A DNA stretch of 64,000 bases from Dromaius novaehollandiae (taxonomy: Eukaryota > Chordata > Aves > Casuariiformes > Dromaiidae): contig NC_088100.1 in NCBI RefSeq assembly GCF_036370855.1, positions 38,080,563 to 38,144,562 of the forward strand, written 5' to 3'. The position numbers were made by a program, and so were the translations under genes. The notes beneath the pieces are model-generated. The model did not search any database, had not been told where the DNA came from, and saw nothing but the letters and a program-made list of their open reading frames with translations. This document shows, one piece after another, positions 24,401 through 37,500 of this stretch (its first letter is position 1; every line of letters begins with the position of its first letter).

Positions 24401-26960
24401 CCTGACCAAGTAATTTTACCTTTCTATTCCTTTGGAAACAGCTCTGGAAAGCATGCGATTGTTACAGAAAATGACAGACATTTAACTTGACAATTTTGTG
24501 AAAAGAATTAAAGATTAGTGTCAAGATCAAATAAAATTTCAGGACATAAGGATTCTCTGCTACTGCTTATAATTTACCATGACCTGCTACTTCGGCACTG
24601 TTTTGATGCTTGCATTTGTTCAACTGTGTTTGATCTCTTATCACAGATGGTTATCAGCCTGCTACAGATGCTCCTTCTTGACCTTTTACTTGAGATATCT
24701 CTTTCCCAAAGCCTGTTAGAATGTACAGGGCTGGGCTGGGCTTCCTTGGAGATGACGAACTATCCTGACAAGGCATTCAGTACCTGCAAGGAGGCTCATT
24801 CACAATGCAACGTACAGCCCTTGTGGGAAAGAAACACTTACATAAAGCAGAGAATGGGAGTGCAGAGAAGAGGAAAGTTTTATTATTTCTTACAGTCAGT
24901 GAGTAAACTGGTGAAACAGAGGAATTATCTGTAACTATATTTAGGGCTATACTACGGAAGAGAGGAAGCACAGCTATCAAGCCACCTTTAGTAAACTCAC
25001 TTAGAAGCAGTCAATGATTTTCCAACCCTGGGATGGAACAACAAAAGACGACTTTGGAAGAGGGTCTTGTGGCTATAGTAGGGCTGTGAGGATCAGTTTT
25101 CTTTTCTGCAAATAAATGAATCTTTCAATTTCCTTATTTTCTACTTGTTGGCTTTGGGATAGGTACACAACACCCAGAGGAATGGAAGTGTAACTGAACA
25201 AAGACCCAGCTCTCAGGATTTCCTCTACTTAGACTGGTGAGACTGTGAGAGGTCATTTATTTCATTGTAGTGTTGCACATAGAGCAGCTAAATGCCAGCA
25301 GAGTAAATGAGAGAGGCCATGATGAGCAGACAAAGCAGGACCCTACTTCTGACAGAGCCAGATTAATTTTTTCCCTTGGGCTTCTCCTGAGCCACTTCGG
25401 GTCCTATGGGTGAGAATCCTCACTGTAACCCTGGTCTCTGCACTGTACAAGCTCATTGTGCCAGAGGCAGAAGAGACTGAGGGAAGAACTGGTAGCTCAC
25501 CATCTCACAAAGTCCTTAAACTGAGGTTAGATGTACAAGTTAGGCTTTTAGTCATGATCTAGGGAAAGCAAATAGTTTGCCTATAGCTTGGATCAGGCTA
25601 GACAGTCCCTCTAGCAAAGGCATCAGCAAATCTGCTTCTCCATCTGCACTCCCAAGTCACAGCTAGAAAAGGGCAACCCAGAGCTCAGCACATTTGCAGC
25701 TCTGCGCTATCCAACAGGTATGAAGCACGTTCACGTTCCACAGCTTCGGCTCATAAGCTGAATACCCAGATGTGTGCATTTGTGCGGAGGGAGCAGGCAG
25801 TGAATGAGCATCTTTCTGCCCCACCATCGAAGACAAGCCCAAAGCACAGCAGAGGTGCCAGCCATTCACTCTGGGACTTTTGAATCACCTTGTTTATGCA
25901 TTTAGCTAATAGGCCTGGATTCCACATTCAGGACTTTCCCCTGGGCCATATCCAGAGCTGAAGAAGGATCTTCTGCCATAACAGACTGGGAGAGGCCCTG
26001 GAGCTCCTCTGGAGCACATCTCATCCCTCGGGGTCATCTGAGCATCCGCCTGTGTAATGAGCCCCCTCCCAGCTGCAGGGATGCAGATACCAGTGGCATT
26101 AACCTCTGCCATTCTCAGGCAAGCTTCCTGAAGCCTGCCTTTCACCAGGTCCTCCAGCTTCATCTAAGGGGAGACTTAATGGTCCACAACATGCAGGTCA
26201 TCAGATGATCATATCCAGCTTTCTTGTCTATGAAACTGAGGTGCAAGCAGTTCCTCTCTGGAGAAACTCAGGAAGTAGCCACTCAGAAACAACAAGGAGT
26301 AAGGATGACACTGACACAGGGCTCATGGAAATGCAGTATTTCCCATCAGATGATTAATTAATAACAGCATGGTATGATGGGGTGAGAGAACTTGGACTGT
26401 AATACTGTTGGAAATGTCTCCCTCTTTTCTTTCTCCTTATGCTGGCTGTCTCTTCCCTTTCTGCCTGCCAAGAATGCTCTTCTCTTCCCTTCTCAGTGAC
26501 TGTAGGGCAGCTCACAGATGATTCCTTTGGAAACATGTCTTTTTTTCTCATTAAGCTCAGATCATCTCTGCTCTTTTCATTATATATGGAATCCCCCTCA
26601 ATGCCACAATATAACCAAAGGAAATACGATTTCTCCCTTTGGAAGGAGAACTTATAATCTGCTCCGAAATGACACAGCACAATAACTCATTTGAGTCTTA
26701 CCAATAACATAAGCCAAAAATCAAGTCAGTCTACTGAGGGTACTGCAAAGTCTCCCATTTTGTACTCCAGGGAGAAATTGAAGGAGGTTAATACAGCCCT
26801 GTCGGTTCCCTTGGTTTAAAAGACTCCTAAGGCAAGTGAGTGGCCAGTCTACCCACAAGTCTGCAACTCTGTCCCGATCCAGTATTGGGAAGGTTTTGTT
26901 ACGATCCCAAGGACGAGATTAAGACCCTAAAACCGGTCAAATATCGTACAACTTTTTAAC

Positions 26961-26966
26961 TTTATT
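26961..26966 (-). terminator. LTR polyadenylation signal AATAAA
   Basis: TTTATT on the plus strand equals AATAAA in the sense of the LTR. It lies about 205 bases after the TATA box and about 65 bases before the LTR end, as expected for R-U5. Confidence 0.7.
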
Positions 26967-27136
26967 TTCAACAGAGTGGGGAGAAAAGGTGGGGAAAGGC
27001 GAAGGGGAGAGGGGAACAAGGGTAAGGGGAAAAGATAGAGAAAGCTGGAAAAGGAGAAAAGTAACTGGCTACCGCCACTCCGAGTCCGATGATGTTCCGC
27101 TGCCTCCGCCAGAGACCTTCAGTCCTCCCAAACAAG

Positions 27137-27150
27137 CCCCCCCCCCCCCC
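27137..27150. repeat. 14-base C run inside the LTR
   Basis: Uninterrupted C on the plus strand (G in the LTR sense), just downstream of the predicted LTR transcription start. Its length is likely to vary and is prone to sequencing error. Confidence 0.9.
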
Positions 27151-27167
27151 ATTCACCCAGTCTGCGG

Positions 27168-27175
27168 TTTTTATA
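27168..27175 (-). promoter_or_regulatory. LTR TATA box
   Basis: The minus strand reads TATAAAAA within GGAACCTATAAAAACCGCAG. Transcription would begin about 25-30 bases further, in the region followed by the C/G run, and proceed toward lower coordinates. Confidence 0.65.
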
Positions 27176-27615
27176 GGTTCCTGCCCCGCCTCGGGGGGGG
27201 AGGTGCTTCCTCACTTCCCATGCAGATTAGCTGTCGTGCGCAGTCCGCCCTCTCGGAACCTTCCAGAAAGGGGCTGGGGGCATCTGGGGGTCCCCTGCTC
27301 ATGCGCAGATGGCAAATGTGTACGTGGGGTTCGTGCCAGAGGTGCTGTTCCCCTAGAAGCGACCTTCTGCCCTTTTCGCGCCTTTTTTCCCCCCCGTGCA
27401 GGTGCACGAGGTTGTTTACCTTGCGCACAGCTCCTGGGGGGGGCCAGCGCGGCACTGCCCGACACACCTTGGCAGCAGCGGCTCTGCAGCAGCAGCAGCA
27501 ATGTCAAGACAAAACCGCATTTAGTACCGGTTCTCTACAAACTCATAAACCACACCAAGGATTTTGGCAAGAGCAAAAGAGAACACACTCTTGTGAACAC
27601 GTGTATTTAGTAACA

Positions 27616-30600
27616 GAGCCACTGTTAGTTGGGAAACAAATATTAAATGTTAAACATTCCCTCAAACTCATGTGGATTATAAAAAACAGAACCAGAAATT
27701 GTTATAACTAGTGACAGCCTCTCCCGCTGGAATAAGTATATTAAACAGCTTTGGTAACTTACTGAGATAACACAAGACTACTCATTCACCGAATCAGATA
27801 CAGATCCCAATCCAGTCTCCATCAGGAAATCCGGAAGACCACCTACCTCTTACCTGTTACGCTGACCCACTAAGTACTGCACTGATGTTGCTCCTGCCAC
27901 GGAGAACAGCTCCAGCCCCTATCAGGGCACCATGGGGGCCAGCTGCCCATGTGGGCTGGGCTGCTGGGGCCAAGGGTGACAGCAGGGCCGTCGGAACCCC
28001 ATGACAGGGTCCAGGCCCACAGCCCCAAGCAAGGCCAGCAGGGCCAGGCCGGGGGCAGCAACAGGGCCAGCCCAGAGCCCTGCTGTCACCTGGCTGGTCT
28101 GCAGTGACAGGGCAGGCCAGGGTTGATCCAGAAAGTCCTATCTGTGGATCAGCAAGGTACACGGCAGTGCATGGACATACCTGTGGTGGCTCAGGCAGGG
28201 GCCAAAAGCGACAGTCCCAACCTAAAAGCAGCCCCCAAAGGAAGGAGGGGAGAGCCCCGCTGAGGCATCCTCAGCTTTCTTCACAACAGCTCTCATCAGC
28301 CTGTGGTCCTTAACAACCTAGAAGGGAGAGGCGAGTGTGCGCTAGCCCCCACAGTGCCCACATATAGCATTAGCATATTTTTTTAAAATAATTTCAGATG
28401 TTCTCTGTTTGGCTGCAGTTTTCACTGGTTTATATGTTACAAATGTTATATACATGTTTTCAAAAACTACTGCACAGTCTAGCAGATCAAGACAGATCAC
28501 CAGACAGCAAGAATACTAGAAGTTGTGCTTTGAACTCTATCTACTAACTGTATACACCTTCTTTTCAGCTCATAGCTAGAGAGAGAGATCACTGTCATGT
28601 AAGTATACATGGACCTCTTCTGCAGAAAACTGAAATACAAGCATCAAAGCTTGTACTTTTTCTTGACTCCAGTTTTCCAAGGACTAAACATCACAGCTGG
28701 CTACCACACTAGGACAAACAAATGACTGTAATCCAGCACTACAAAAGCATAATTTTATGGGTTACAGAGGAGTTAGTGACCAGTGTATACGGTCAGGAGC
28801 CTACATATCTTGCATTTCTATTGATACAAGTGGGGGTATCCTGTTTTTGCTATTTTAGCATTCCTCTAAATATTAGATGGTAATGAATTTATTCCTCTGA
28901 TGATGACTGGGAGATTGGGAGTCACTGTCACTGACATTTTTCACAGAGTTTCCATAATTTGCTCAATATCAAATCTGTGTTAAGAACAGAAAGCAAACTC
29001 AAATCCTCAAACTTTCAGTCTTAAAGATTGCTCCAAAGTAGACAAAAAGATAAGCTGAGTGAAGTGGGACAAGTCAGGGGCATTAGGTACATTCAAAGAT
29101 TTATTGCTAAGCATTCTAACTGTAATTCAGCAAGCACACTTAAGCACATTACAACACACCAGTATGAGACTACATATACACTCAAAAGTAGGTGCAGCCA
29201 TAAAGAGCTTCCAAAACTCGGCACTGAAACTCTACTAAACAACGTAATACAGGAAATTAAAATGCATTTTAGAGTTCATTTTTTTCATGACAGTATCCCA
29301 GGAGCAAGAGGAAACTGTAAAGAATTTGGAAAAGATGAGGTGAAAAAAAACTATTAAGAAAGGTGTTTTTGTCTCTGAAGAAAAAATATACAGCTTATCC
29401 AAAAAAATTCCCTCATTATGCCAACATTTTGCTGTAGAGATTTCTTGATCATTGACATGACATGTAATTTTCTTAAATGCACAAAGTTTCATATGAACAG
29501 AAGGCACAGGTATTTGTATAATTACACAACAAATGTGCAACTTACTGTATATCTTTGCACCACATCCTTGGCCATATCCCATCCCCACATTTTTAAGACC
29601 TCTCACTGATTTGATGGTAGAGCAGTGCATGGAATAATGAGAGAATGTGGTTTATCAAAATTCTTACCATTTCACAAGCTGGACACCAACCTTCAAGATG
29701 TACAAAAAGAATGATATTTCAGAGTAAAGAACACAGGTGGAAAGATGCTGTTTGGTAATTAGTCACATTCCTAGAATTTGCAGTTATAAAAGAGTCCTAG
29801 TTTAATGCAAATACTGAAAAAATAGCTCCACCTTAAAAACAGTAAAGCTTTTATTTTTCTTTCATCAGCCATTTAACATATTTGAAGAAATCCAGCCTGC
29901 TACACAAAGTCAAGTTTTTAGACCAGTAAATCACAGAGAAGATTTTTTAAAAGAATTTCTACAGGAAACTTAAAGCAATATCTGCATGCCTCTTAGAATG
30001 TTATGAGTTTCCTGGCATTAGCTTGGCTGGTGCCAAGACAAGTTTAGGATGCCATCATTTGAAGAGACCTGAACTGAGAGCAAGTTATTTCTCCAAAACA
30101 ATAAAGTCTCTCCAGCATAACAGGTAAGAGGTAGGTCTGTTTGCTTTTCGTGCAGAACTATATGTTCTTGTCCAAGTGGCAGGCTGAAAGTCTCAAGCCA
30201 TCAGTTTGCTCTAGTCCAAGAGCCCATAAAGTTCCAAGAAATCTCACTGGAGCTCTCCTCAGAAACACAATCGCCAAGCAGAACAGAGCTGAAAATTAGG
30301 AATTTGCTTTGCCAACACATACAACATCTTTTTATTCTGTAGATAGCATGCCCTGCTTTCCTATTGGCAATATGTACAGAGGGTGAGACAATAGGAAGGA
30401 TTGCAGATAAGCTTTTATTTTTCCTTTGATTAAACAATGCTTGACACATACATCCTTATCTGTAGCCAAACAAACAAGAGCTAGCTGCAATGACCACAGT
30501 GGAGCTCTGTTGCACCTCCAGTCACGTTTTTAAAAAGAAAGTACTTATGGTACAAAAAAGAATGGCATCACAAAAATTCTCAGAAACAAGCTGGAAAAAA

Positions 30601-31323
30601 ATTCCAAATTTCCCCTTAGGAAGATGACCGACATCCTGGCTGCTTTAATTCTACTCACACTTAATCATTTCCCCCTTCTTTCTTCTTCATCAAATTTCTA
30701 GTGTAATTTAGACTTTATGTAGATTATTAGCAGTCACAGACTGGCAGTCTCCTCTTTCTTACAAAAAGCTGTACAACAGCTTTACAATCAGACACTTCCT
30801 TGAACCTTGGGCTGAATTTTCTGTAAGCCCGCCATCATGTTCCAACAATTCATCCATCATGGCCTGACCTGTACATGGAAAGACAACTGGGGTTGCAAGA
30901 GCTCACAAGGGTAAGAGGTGAAAAGACACTGCTCAGTACAGACACACTGGCCACTTTTAGCCCCTGAAAGAGATACCTGGGAAGAATGGGCCATGCAGAA
31001 TATTGTCTATTAGGCCTTTTTGTTAACTTACACTCCTTGAAGTTCTTTCCTGTCACACATTGGCTTGTTCCATCAGAGCTAAAAGCACCAATTTGACTGT
31101 TCTCAAAACTCATATAATCCTTGCTTTTGCAACATCTGTGCTACTTGCTACCTGTAATGTATGTATCCTCTCAAGACTCATATGAGTTAGGAAGTGCTGT
31201 TATTCCCGTTCTACAAATTTAGAAGTGAGCACTAGAGATGCTGAGCTTGCTCTTAGTTAACTATTTCAGAGTAGCCACAGCATCGCAATCCTCGGCCTCG
31301 ATGAAAACTGAAGTAGGCAGATT
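27616..31323. other. Non-coding interval with a GC-rich block (27,850-28,320)
   Basis: The block 27,850-28,320 is rich in GGCCAGC/CAGGGCC-type words and GC-richer than its surroundings. On the minus strand it is followed by a donor-like CAG|GTAAGAGG (near 27,850). No coding match is seen in any frame; a 101-codon minus-strand frame is Ala/Gly/Pro rich and looks like composition only. From 28,330 to 31,323 the DNA is AT-rich with nothing recognised. Confidence 0.5.
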
Positions 31324-31579
31324 ACAGAATCACAGAATGATTGAGGATGGAAGGGACCTCTGGAGATCATCTAGTCCAAACCCCCTACTCAAGCAGGGTC
31401 ACCTATATCACATTGCCCAGGACTGTGTCCAGATGGCTTTTGAATATCTCTAAGGATGGACACTCCAGCTCTCTGGACAATCTGTTCCACTGCTGTGTTA
31501 CCCTCACAGTAAAGAAGTTTTTCCTTATGTTCACACAGAACTTCCTGTGCTTCAGTTTCTGCCCATTGCCTCTCATCCT
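31324..31579 (-). mobile_element. CR1 LINE 3' fragment, minus strand
   Basis: The left edge ACAGAATCACAGAATGATTG is the reverse complement of the bird CR1 3' end. It is followed by GGACCTCTGGAGATCATCTAG, TTTGAATATCTC.., CCTCACAGTAAAGAAGTTTTTCC and TTCAGTTTCTGCCCATTGCC, all typical of CR1 tails in reverse. It is 5'-truncated, as most CR1 copies are. The similarity to the family consensus is strong enough to suggest a younger copy than the one at 47.9 kb. Open frames across it are by-products. Confidence 0.93.
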
Positions 31580-34500
31580 AAAAACACATACCTCAAATTC
31601 CTATAGGAAGCCCGAGAAAGAGCAAGGAACTAAATTCAATGCATTCAGTTCTCTGGGTAGGGAAATAAGCTTTCAGGTCATCCTGTCTGTTTTCTTAAGT
31701 TTAGAAACTGATTTGATTATAGTACAAACTCTGCAATGAACACCCATCATTTTGTTTGCAGTATCCATGTAGGAGATGGAATATATTTGACTAAACCAAT
31801 TTTCTCAACCAAATTAAACTAGCACAACTCTTTCATGAAGAGAAGATGCCTTCAGAGTCCATTGCTATAAAATCAGCCCCAAAAGCAGGGGATTGTGGCA
31901 TCTTTCCTGCTATTGGCAATAGTAGCTAGATTTGGCCCCAAATGAGGTTTTTGCATGTGAATAGTACTTGAACACCTACACTGAAATGCAGAAGGCTGAA
32001 AACAGGAAGACTCTACACAGTCCAGTAGGAAACAGTGCTGCGCAGATACTGCCATAGGAATACTCAGGAGAAGCAAACCCAGCTCTGCCCAAGGCTGCAC
32101 ACATGGATAGAGCTTTTGAAGTTAGTGGTTGCATTAAAGTGTTCACCTATTTAACTTTCAGGCGGGCCAGGCCAAGAGCAAAAGAAAATAGTGAAATCTT
32201 GATGTGTTGCAACCAACAACAAAAGGCCCACTGAACTCAGTGGTGTAAGGATGCCACCTATGTTAGCAAGAGTTATGCCTGGCAACATTTAAAGATTTGG
32301 GATAACTGTCCTTTGCACTGCTATTCCCAGTAATACTAAGTATAGGCTTTTGCTTCATTGCTTATCATTGTTTCAATGAAATGATGTAGCTGAGACACAA
32401 AATTTAGGTTATTTTATTTAGCTGAATTGAAGGAACTGTCCAAGGATGTTCTGTAGACCTGCAATGAGAGGAAGTGCAAGTTCTATTAAAAACCTCTTCC
32501 ATTAGGTGAACTGTATTACGTTATGTTTTGCTATGGGCTTATAGTATATATATGGACAGTTAGAGCAATTTAGATGCTGATCAGTAACTTGTTAGGCCAG
32601 TGCACTGGCAGAGGCTGGATTCTGCAGAGTGCATGTGATGGTGCTGTCCATCTCCCTGCCCATCACTCAACTGCTGATAACCAATACCTTAGGTGCTACA
32701 TCAATTTTACAGGTGGGAAATCGAGGGCTTTTTAAAGAAGCATCACACAGTATGACAGGAACAGCCACAGAGCACTCCAAATAGTGCTGTATAGTGATTG
32801 GTGTTACGAACTCACTTCTAGAATTTAGTGAGTCCAACATTCCTATCTGCCAGGCGAGGCAGTCTGCAAGCTTAAGATTCAGGCTCGCAAAAACAAAATG
32901 ATGATGCACTTGCTAAATAATCACCATCCTCTAAGCAAACTAGCCATTAGAGTACACACAGCATGCACCTGGCTTATCCACAGCCTAATGAACAGACACA
33001 ACAAGGTCCCACAATCCTGACAGGCCATATTTTGCATTTAGGGACATCCCTAAAGATATTTGGCTTAACCTGCCTTCCAGACACTGGTTAAGTAGCCAGG
33101 GAAAATCCAGCCTCACAGAGCTGATGTTCCTTGTTCATGAATTTTAAAACACATATCCATACAAAAATCAGCATACAGTTCCAACTGTATACCTGTTCAT
33201 CCATGGTCAAGTAAAAAAAGACGAGATCCCTACTCTGCAGAATGTACAGATTCAAGTATCACATTAAAAGCTTAGAAGCGGTGGAACTTTCCAAACAGTA
33301 AAACACTGTATAAATAATAATTTCTTAAACTTAAATATTTTCTAATACAGAAGAAACTATTCTTCCACCATCAGACTCACTCACTGACTTTAAAAGACAA
33401 TTGTTGACCTGGAATGGTAATGACAATCAGCAATTAATGCTTCATGACAGATAACCAACCTAAAATCTAAAGCCCTGCCTTCTGATGTTTGTAACTTTCT
33501 GCAGCTTCCAGCTTTGGGGTATAAAATGTTGTCTTCCATGGTGCGCAAGATGTTTGCAATGTCAGGCCCCAGATATGTATCTAACACTTATCCCTACCCC
33601 ATGGCTTTGTTAAACATTTCAGTGATCACCTGACCTCTACATTATTCTATGTTTCCCTCCATAGAGGAATGTGGGTCCTTGGACCAGCACAAGCAACCTT
33701 GTACTTAAGTAGCACTAGAAGATATATGCAATAATAAATTCAGGATGATGTACTACAAACAGTGATTCTACTACAAAGTGATACAAGTTCTAGACATAAT
33801 AAAGCAATACATGTATAAAGCATGCCGAAATTTGATCACACAGCAGGCTGAGTTGTCCTGTCACCTTCCTTTTCTCCCCAGTGGGAGCTGAGGATCTGAG
33901 ATTGTGGCCTCAAGCGATTGTATTGCTCATCTAGTTTCTCTTCTCTGGATTTACTCCCTCTCTAATCTGCTGATTCTTGTTTAGTCACAATAGAAGCAAT
34001 AGAGGTTGCTCCAAACTGATCTCAATGCTACAGTTGCCAAAGCATCACAATATATCAACATAAATCAACAGAGATAAGCTGAGAGTTTTTATGAGCAACA
34101 GCTGGCATCTAGACTCAAAATAATTCAACAGTCCACACATAAATAACTACAACATTTCCTAGTTTTCTGTTTTCATAAGCTAATGAAGAGAAATAGGTTT
34201 CCCATGAGAGGTGCTGGAGTTCCATAAAGCATTATTTACCCTTCTTTTAAAAGCATCGTTTTCTCCAACGGAAGTTACTCAGAACGCAATAAAACATGTT
34301 TTTTTAACAAAATGAAGGCCAAATCCTGCTTCCTGGACTGACATGAACCTTCCAATGGTGGGCAATAAAGCTGCCTCTTAGACCAGGAAAAACATTATTT
34401 GGGCCTTTCTTTGAACCATACAACAGTGGTAAATGTATACATAGACACATTTCACTCTGTTATGCTTCGGTTTATGGGTAACACAAAGATTCCTCAGTGA

Positions 34501-37500
34501 TCTCAATTTGATCCTAGTTAAAGCCTGAGTATGTGTGGAAAAGCTTTTTCTCATTGACTAGCGCTACTCAAGTGATGGCTGTTTGTCCCAAACTTCTTCA
34601 AGCCAGAACAATTCCACCTGTGTTGGTCCTTTCAAAGAATCAGCTACAGTTCATACTAGTTTCAGTATAGCCACAAAACACCTTAAGAAGCTTGTTCGCT
34701 TGCCTGTTTGTTTTTAAAGCTCTAAAAGAGCTCATTCCTACAGTGATAGGAATATTTTTATTACTGGCATATCTGCTTCTATACTGTGGAGCTGTTTTCC
34801 TTTAGTTGTATGATCCTAGCTCTGCAACAGAAATTTTTACTAGTTTCGTACCACAGGCTGTGTGTTTGAAGGATCTATTTCTTTTTTAAATGACAAAACC
34901 ATAATGACTTCTCAGTTTTATGAGGAGGGGAAAAAGTGCTTCAGTTATGTATTATTTATTTTATACTTGCAATGCTATGAAATTCTGCCAGCAGAATTGT
35001 TCTTTTGTCATCAAAACCTACATTTTCAGTAGAAGAGTTCAGCATTCTGGCTACAGGCAGACTTTCTCTAATGAGACTATTAGGCCATTAACACTTTTCT
35101 TACAAATGAATGGCTGCACTGATTTTAAATAGAAATGTATTTCTCTTCATACGGGATCTTCATAAACGCATTTTCTCATACTGTAGCTTTAGATATTTGA
35201 TTCCAATAAGTAATAAAATATTAAGTATATTTTGCTCACTTCCTGTAGCCTCACAAAAAAAGGCACAAAAGGTTATATGTTACTCCTTCTTAAAGTTCAG
35301 AATCCTAAGAAACAAGCAAAAACTATAGGAAGTCTCTAGAAGTAGCGAGGACCAAGACAGAGGACCAGGCCTTTTTCTGTTTGGTTTTTTTTCCCCCATG
35401 GGAATATTACCTTTCTTGATAAAAAGGCAAAGAAAATTGACCAGATATGGTTCCCGGCTTTTTAACACACCGTTATTACAGTTCATTAGAAAAAACATTA
35501 GAAACAAATATACCTCAGTAGGAAATGTGTCATATTAACGTAACCACCTGATGTCACAGACTTCGCAGGTACCAAGGCCCATTGCCACCAATGGTCCTGA
35601 AAAATGCAGAACAAACAGAACATTTGCACCACAATAAAAACTGATGATTAAAACAAAATGGTGTGTGATCTGCCACAGGCCAAATGAAGCTTTTTACACA
35701 GACGTCAACTCTGACCTCAATTCCTAGCCTCTGAATTGTTTGACTTACATTTTAAAAATACATATTTAGCTACCTACTGACGCAACAGCAGTGACAAGTA
35801 ATCCTACTTAAATAAACATCCACAAGCACCTCTGAAACAATAATCTCTTGAGCACCCCTGAGAAAATCTGGCTCTCCAAAAGTTGTGGCCTGTGTTAGAC
35901 TCTCAGTTACACTCAGCCTACTCACTCAGTAATCACGGCAACTAGCAAAGTCTTGCATTTTGCAAGAGCTTTTTGGCACAATGGGTTAAGTTCTCCAAAT
36001 ATAACAAAGAAGGTCCTGGGTGCTGCATGTGCAAATTTGCAGAGTATTTTGTGCTGAATGTGGACTGAGATGGGGGGGGGGGGGGGGGGGGAGGCACACT
36101 GTATGCAATGCAGAGTGTCCAACCATGCACAGATGACATATAATAGCATCAGGGGCCTGACAGAATCAGACCTGCAGTTCACAGGCCACTTGTCTAACAT
36201 GGCCCTGACTGCTTTCATAAGCAATTTGGCTGTTTCTCCTTTGCCATGGCACCCTTTGGAGTAAAATGATAATAATAATTTTTTACCTTATAGTAACTTA
36301 GGTGCTTTCAGGTGTGTTGTTAACCTGGATTCCACTCTTTGGGGTTCATTTAGCTCAGGTAAGTAAGATCAGGTTGCTTTGGCAATGTCCAAATGAATAC
36401 CTTATCTACTCTTGTTCCTTTAGCATTCAAGAAGCCCAGAAGCGTAGGAATTTAACACCAGGGAAAAAAAGTTGCAAGCACTAACCCATGCAGACAAAGT
36501 GCCTCAAAAAGCCTGGTTGCTATAGGTTAAATAGCCCTTCTGTATTCTTTTAGAGATTACCCACACAGATCCCACCAGGACCAAAAATCTGTTATTGTAA
36601 TGCATAATTACAAGCACAGGAAGGTCTCCTCAAACATGACTTTCTGAAATGTGCATCTGATCCATAATGTTCTACAAAAAGAAAAAAAATCCAAACCACA
36701 TCAGGAGTGTTCTGAACATGGACAAGTCCCGTCCTGCTGCTTTGGAAATTTCAGAAATGTGGTTGTTCTTCAAAATAGGCTACAGATCCTCTAGAAAGGA
36801 TATATATGTTCCTGAATATGTTTTTCCTGCCTTACCAGTTTGATTTGCTCAAGGTGTTCTGAAGACCAAAAAGCACCAGATTAAAAGTCATTGGGCCTCC
36901 AAAATGGAGCTTCTTATCTTTGATGCAATATTTCCCCATGGTGCTGCCTGTCAGTGCTTGTAAATCTTCAGATAGACAGACATGTTCACCTATGAGGCAG
37001 ATAGACAGCCTTTATGTCTGGGACACTGGCGGGAATACTAGGTGGTTGAAGGTAGTTTATCTCCTCACTTGAAAAGCAGCTTAAAGAATTCCCTGTTTAT
37101 GACATTTATCCCTATATATCCCTATTTATTTATTACTCTTAATAATTAATAGACAGAAGTACGTAATGTTTTTTAAAAATATGTCATATAAAATATCCAA
37201 ACTATCTTGGATCAAAACATTATGATCAGAAGAAAGGTCGCATAAATGAGGAATGTGCTAATTAGCTAAGACAGTTGAACTGTAACCTCTATAGAACCCT
37301 GTTCATCATAGGTGCATTGAATGACAACATGATCCAATTTAAGAATAAAAACAAGATCAGTCTTCCACATCTGGGGACTTGGGTGAGAGATGGAATGTTG
37401 GGTCTAACAAATATCTTGTAATTTTCCTTTTAATTGCATGTTTAAATAATTTTCAAAGAATAAGATGGGTTTTTGAAAGTGTATTCTATTTTGCTGCAAA

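Larger units (their letters stand above)
13402..26896. other. AT-rich, gene-poor stretch
   Basis: No exon, RNA gene or mobile element is recognised. Contents worth noting are an AT-rich alternating tract near 17,466-17,540, an ACAT-type tract near 18,452-18,494 and scattered A-rich patches near 20,190-20,230. Open frames are all short apart from a 138-codon, leucine-rich frame at 24,518-24,934 that looks random. Confidence 0.6.
26897..27615 (-). mobile_element. Endogenous retroviral LTR, minus strand
   Basis: Read on the minus strand, the element has a GC-rich U3, a TATA box (CTATAAAAAC), then about 200 bases later a polyadenylation signal (AATAAA), then a short U5 ending GGGATCGTAACA. The outer ends match as an inverted repeat: TGTTAC at the 26,897 end and GTAACA at the 27,615 end as read on the plus strand. 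That spacing and order are those of a retroviral LTR of about 720 bp. No target-site duplication is seen (flanks GGTTT and GAGCC), and no primer-binding site is obvious beyond the U5 end, so a solo LTR with eroded flanks is likely. The outer U3 limit rests on the terminal repeat alone and could be wrong. The U3 also holds a CAG/CTG patch and several C or G runs. Confidence 0.7.

Noticed and set aside
24518..24934. 138-codon leucine-rich plus-strand frame
   Set aside because: Hydrophobic only in its first half, no motif, starts at a weak codon; likely random.
26989..27711. 240-codon plus-strand open frame
   Set aside because: It runs antisense through the LTR (TATA, poly-C, poly-A signal) and has only low-complexity Pro/Arg/Gln sequence.
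31341..31739. 132-codon plus-strand frame
   Set aside because: Most of it is antisense CR1 sequence.
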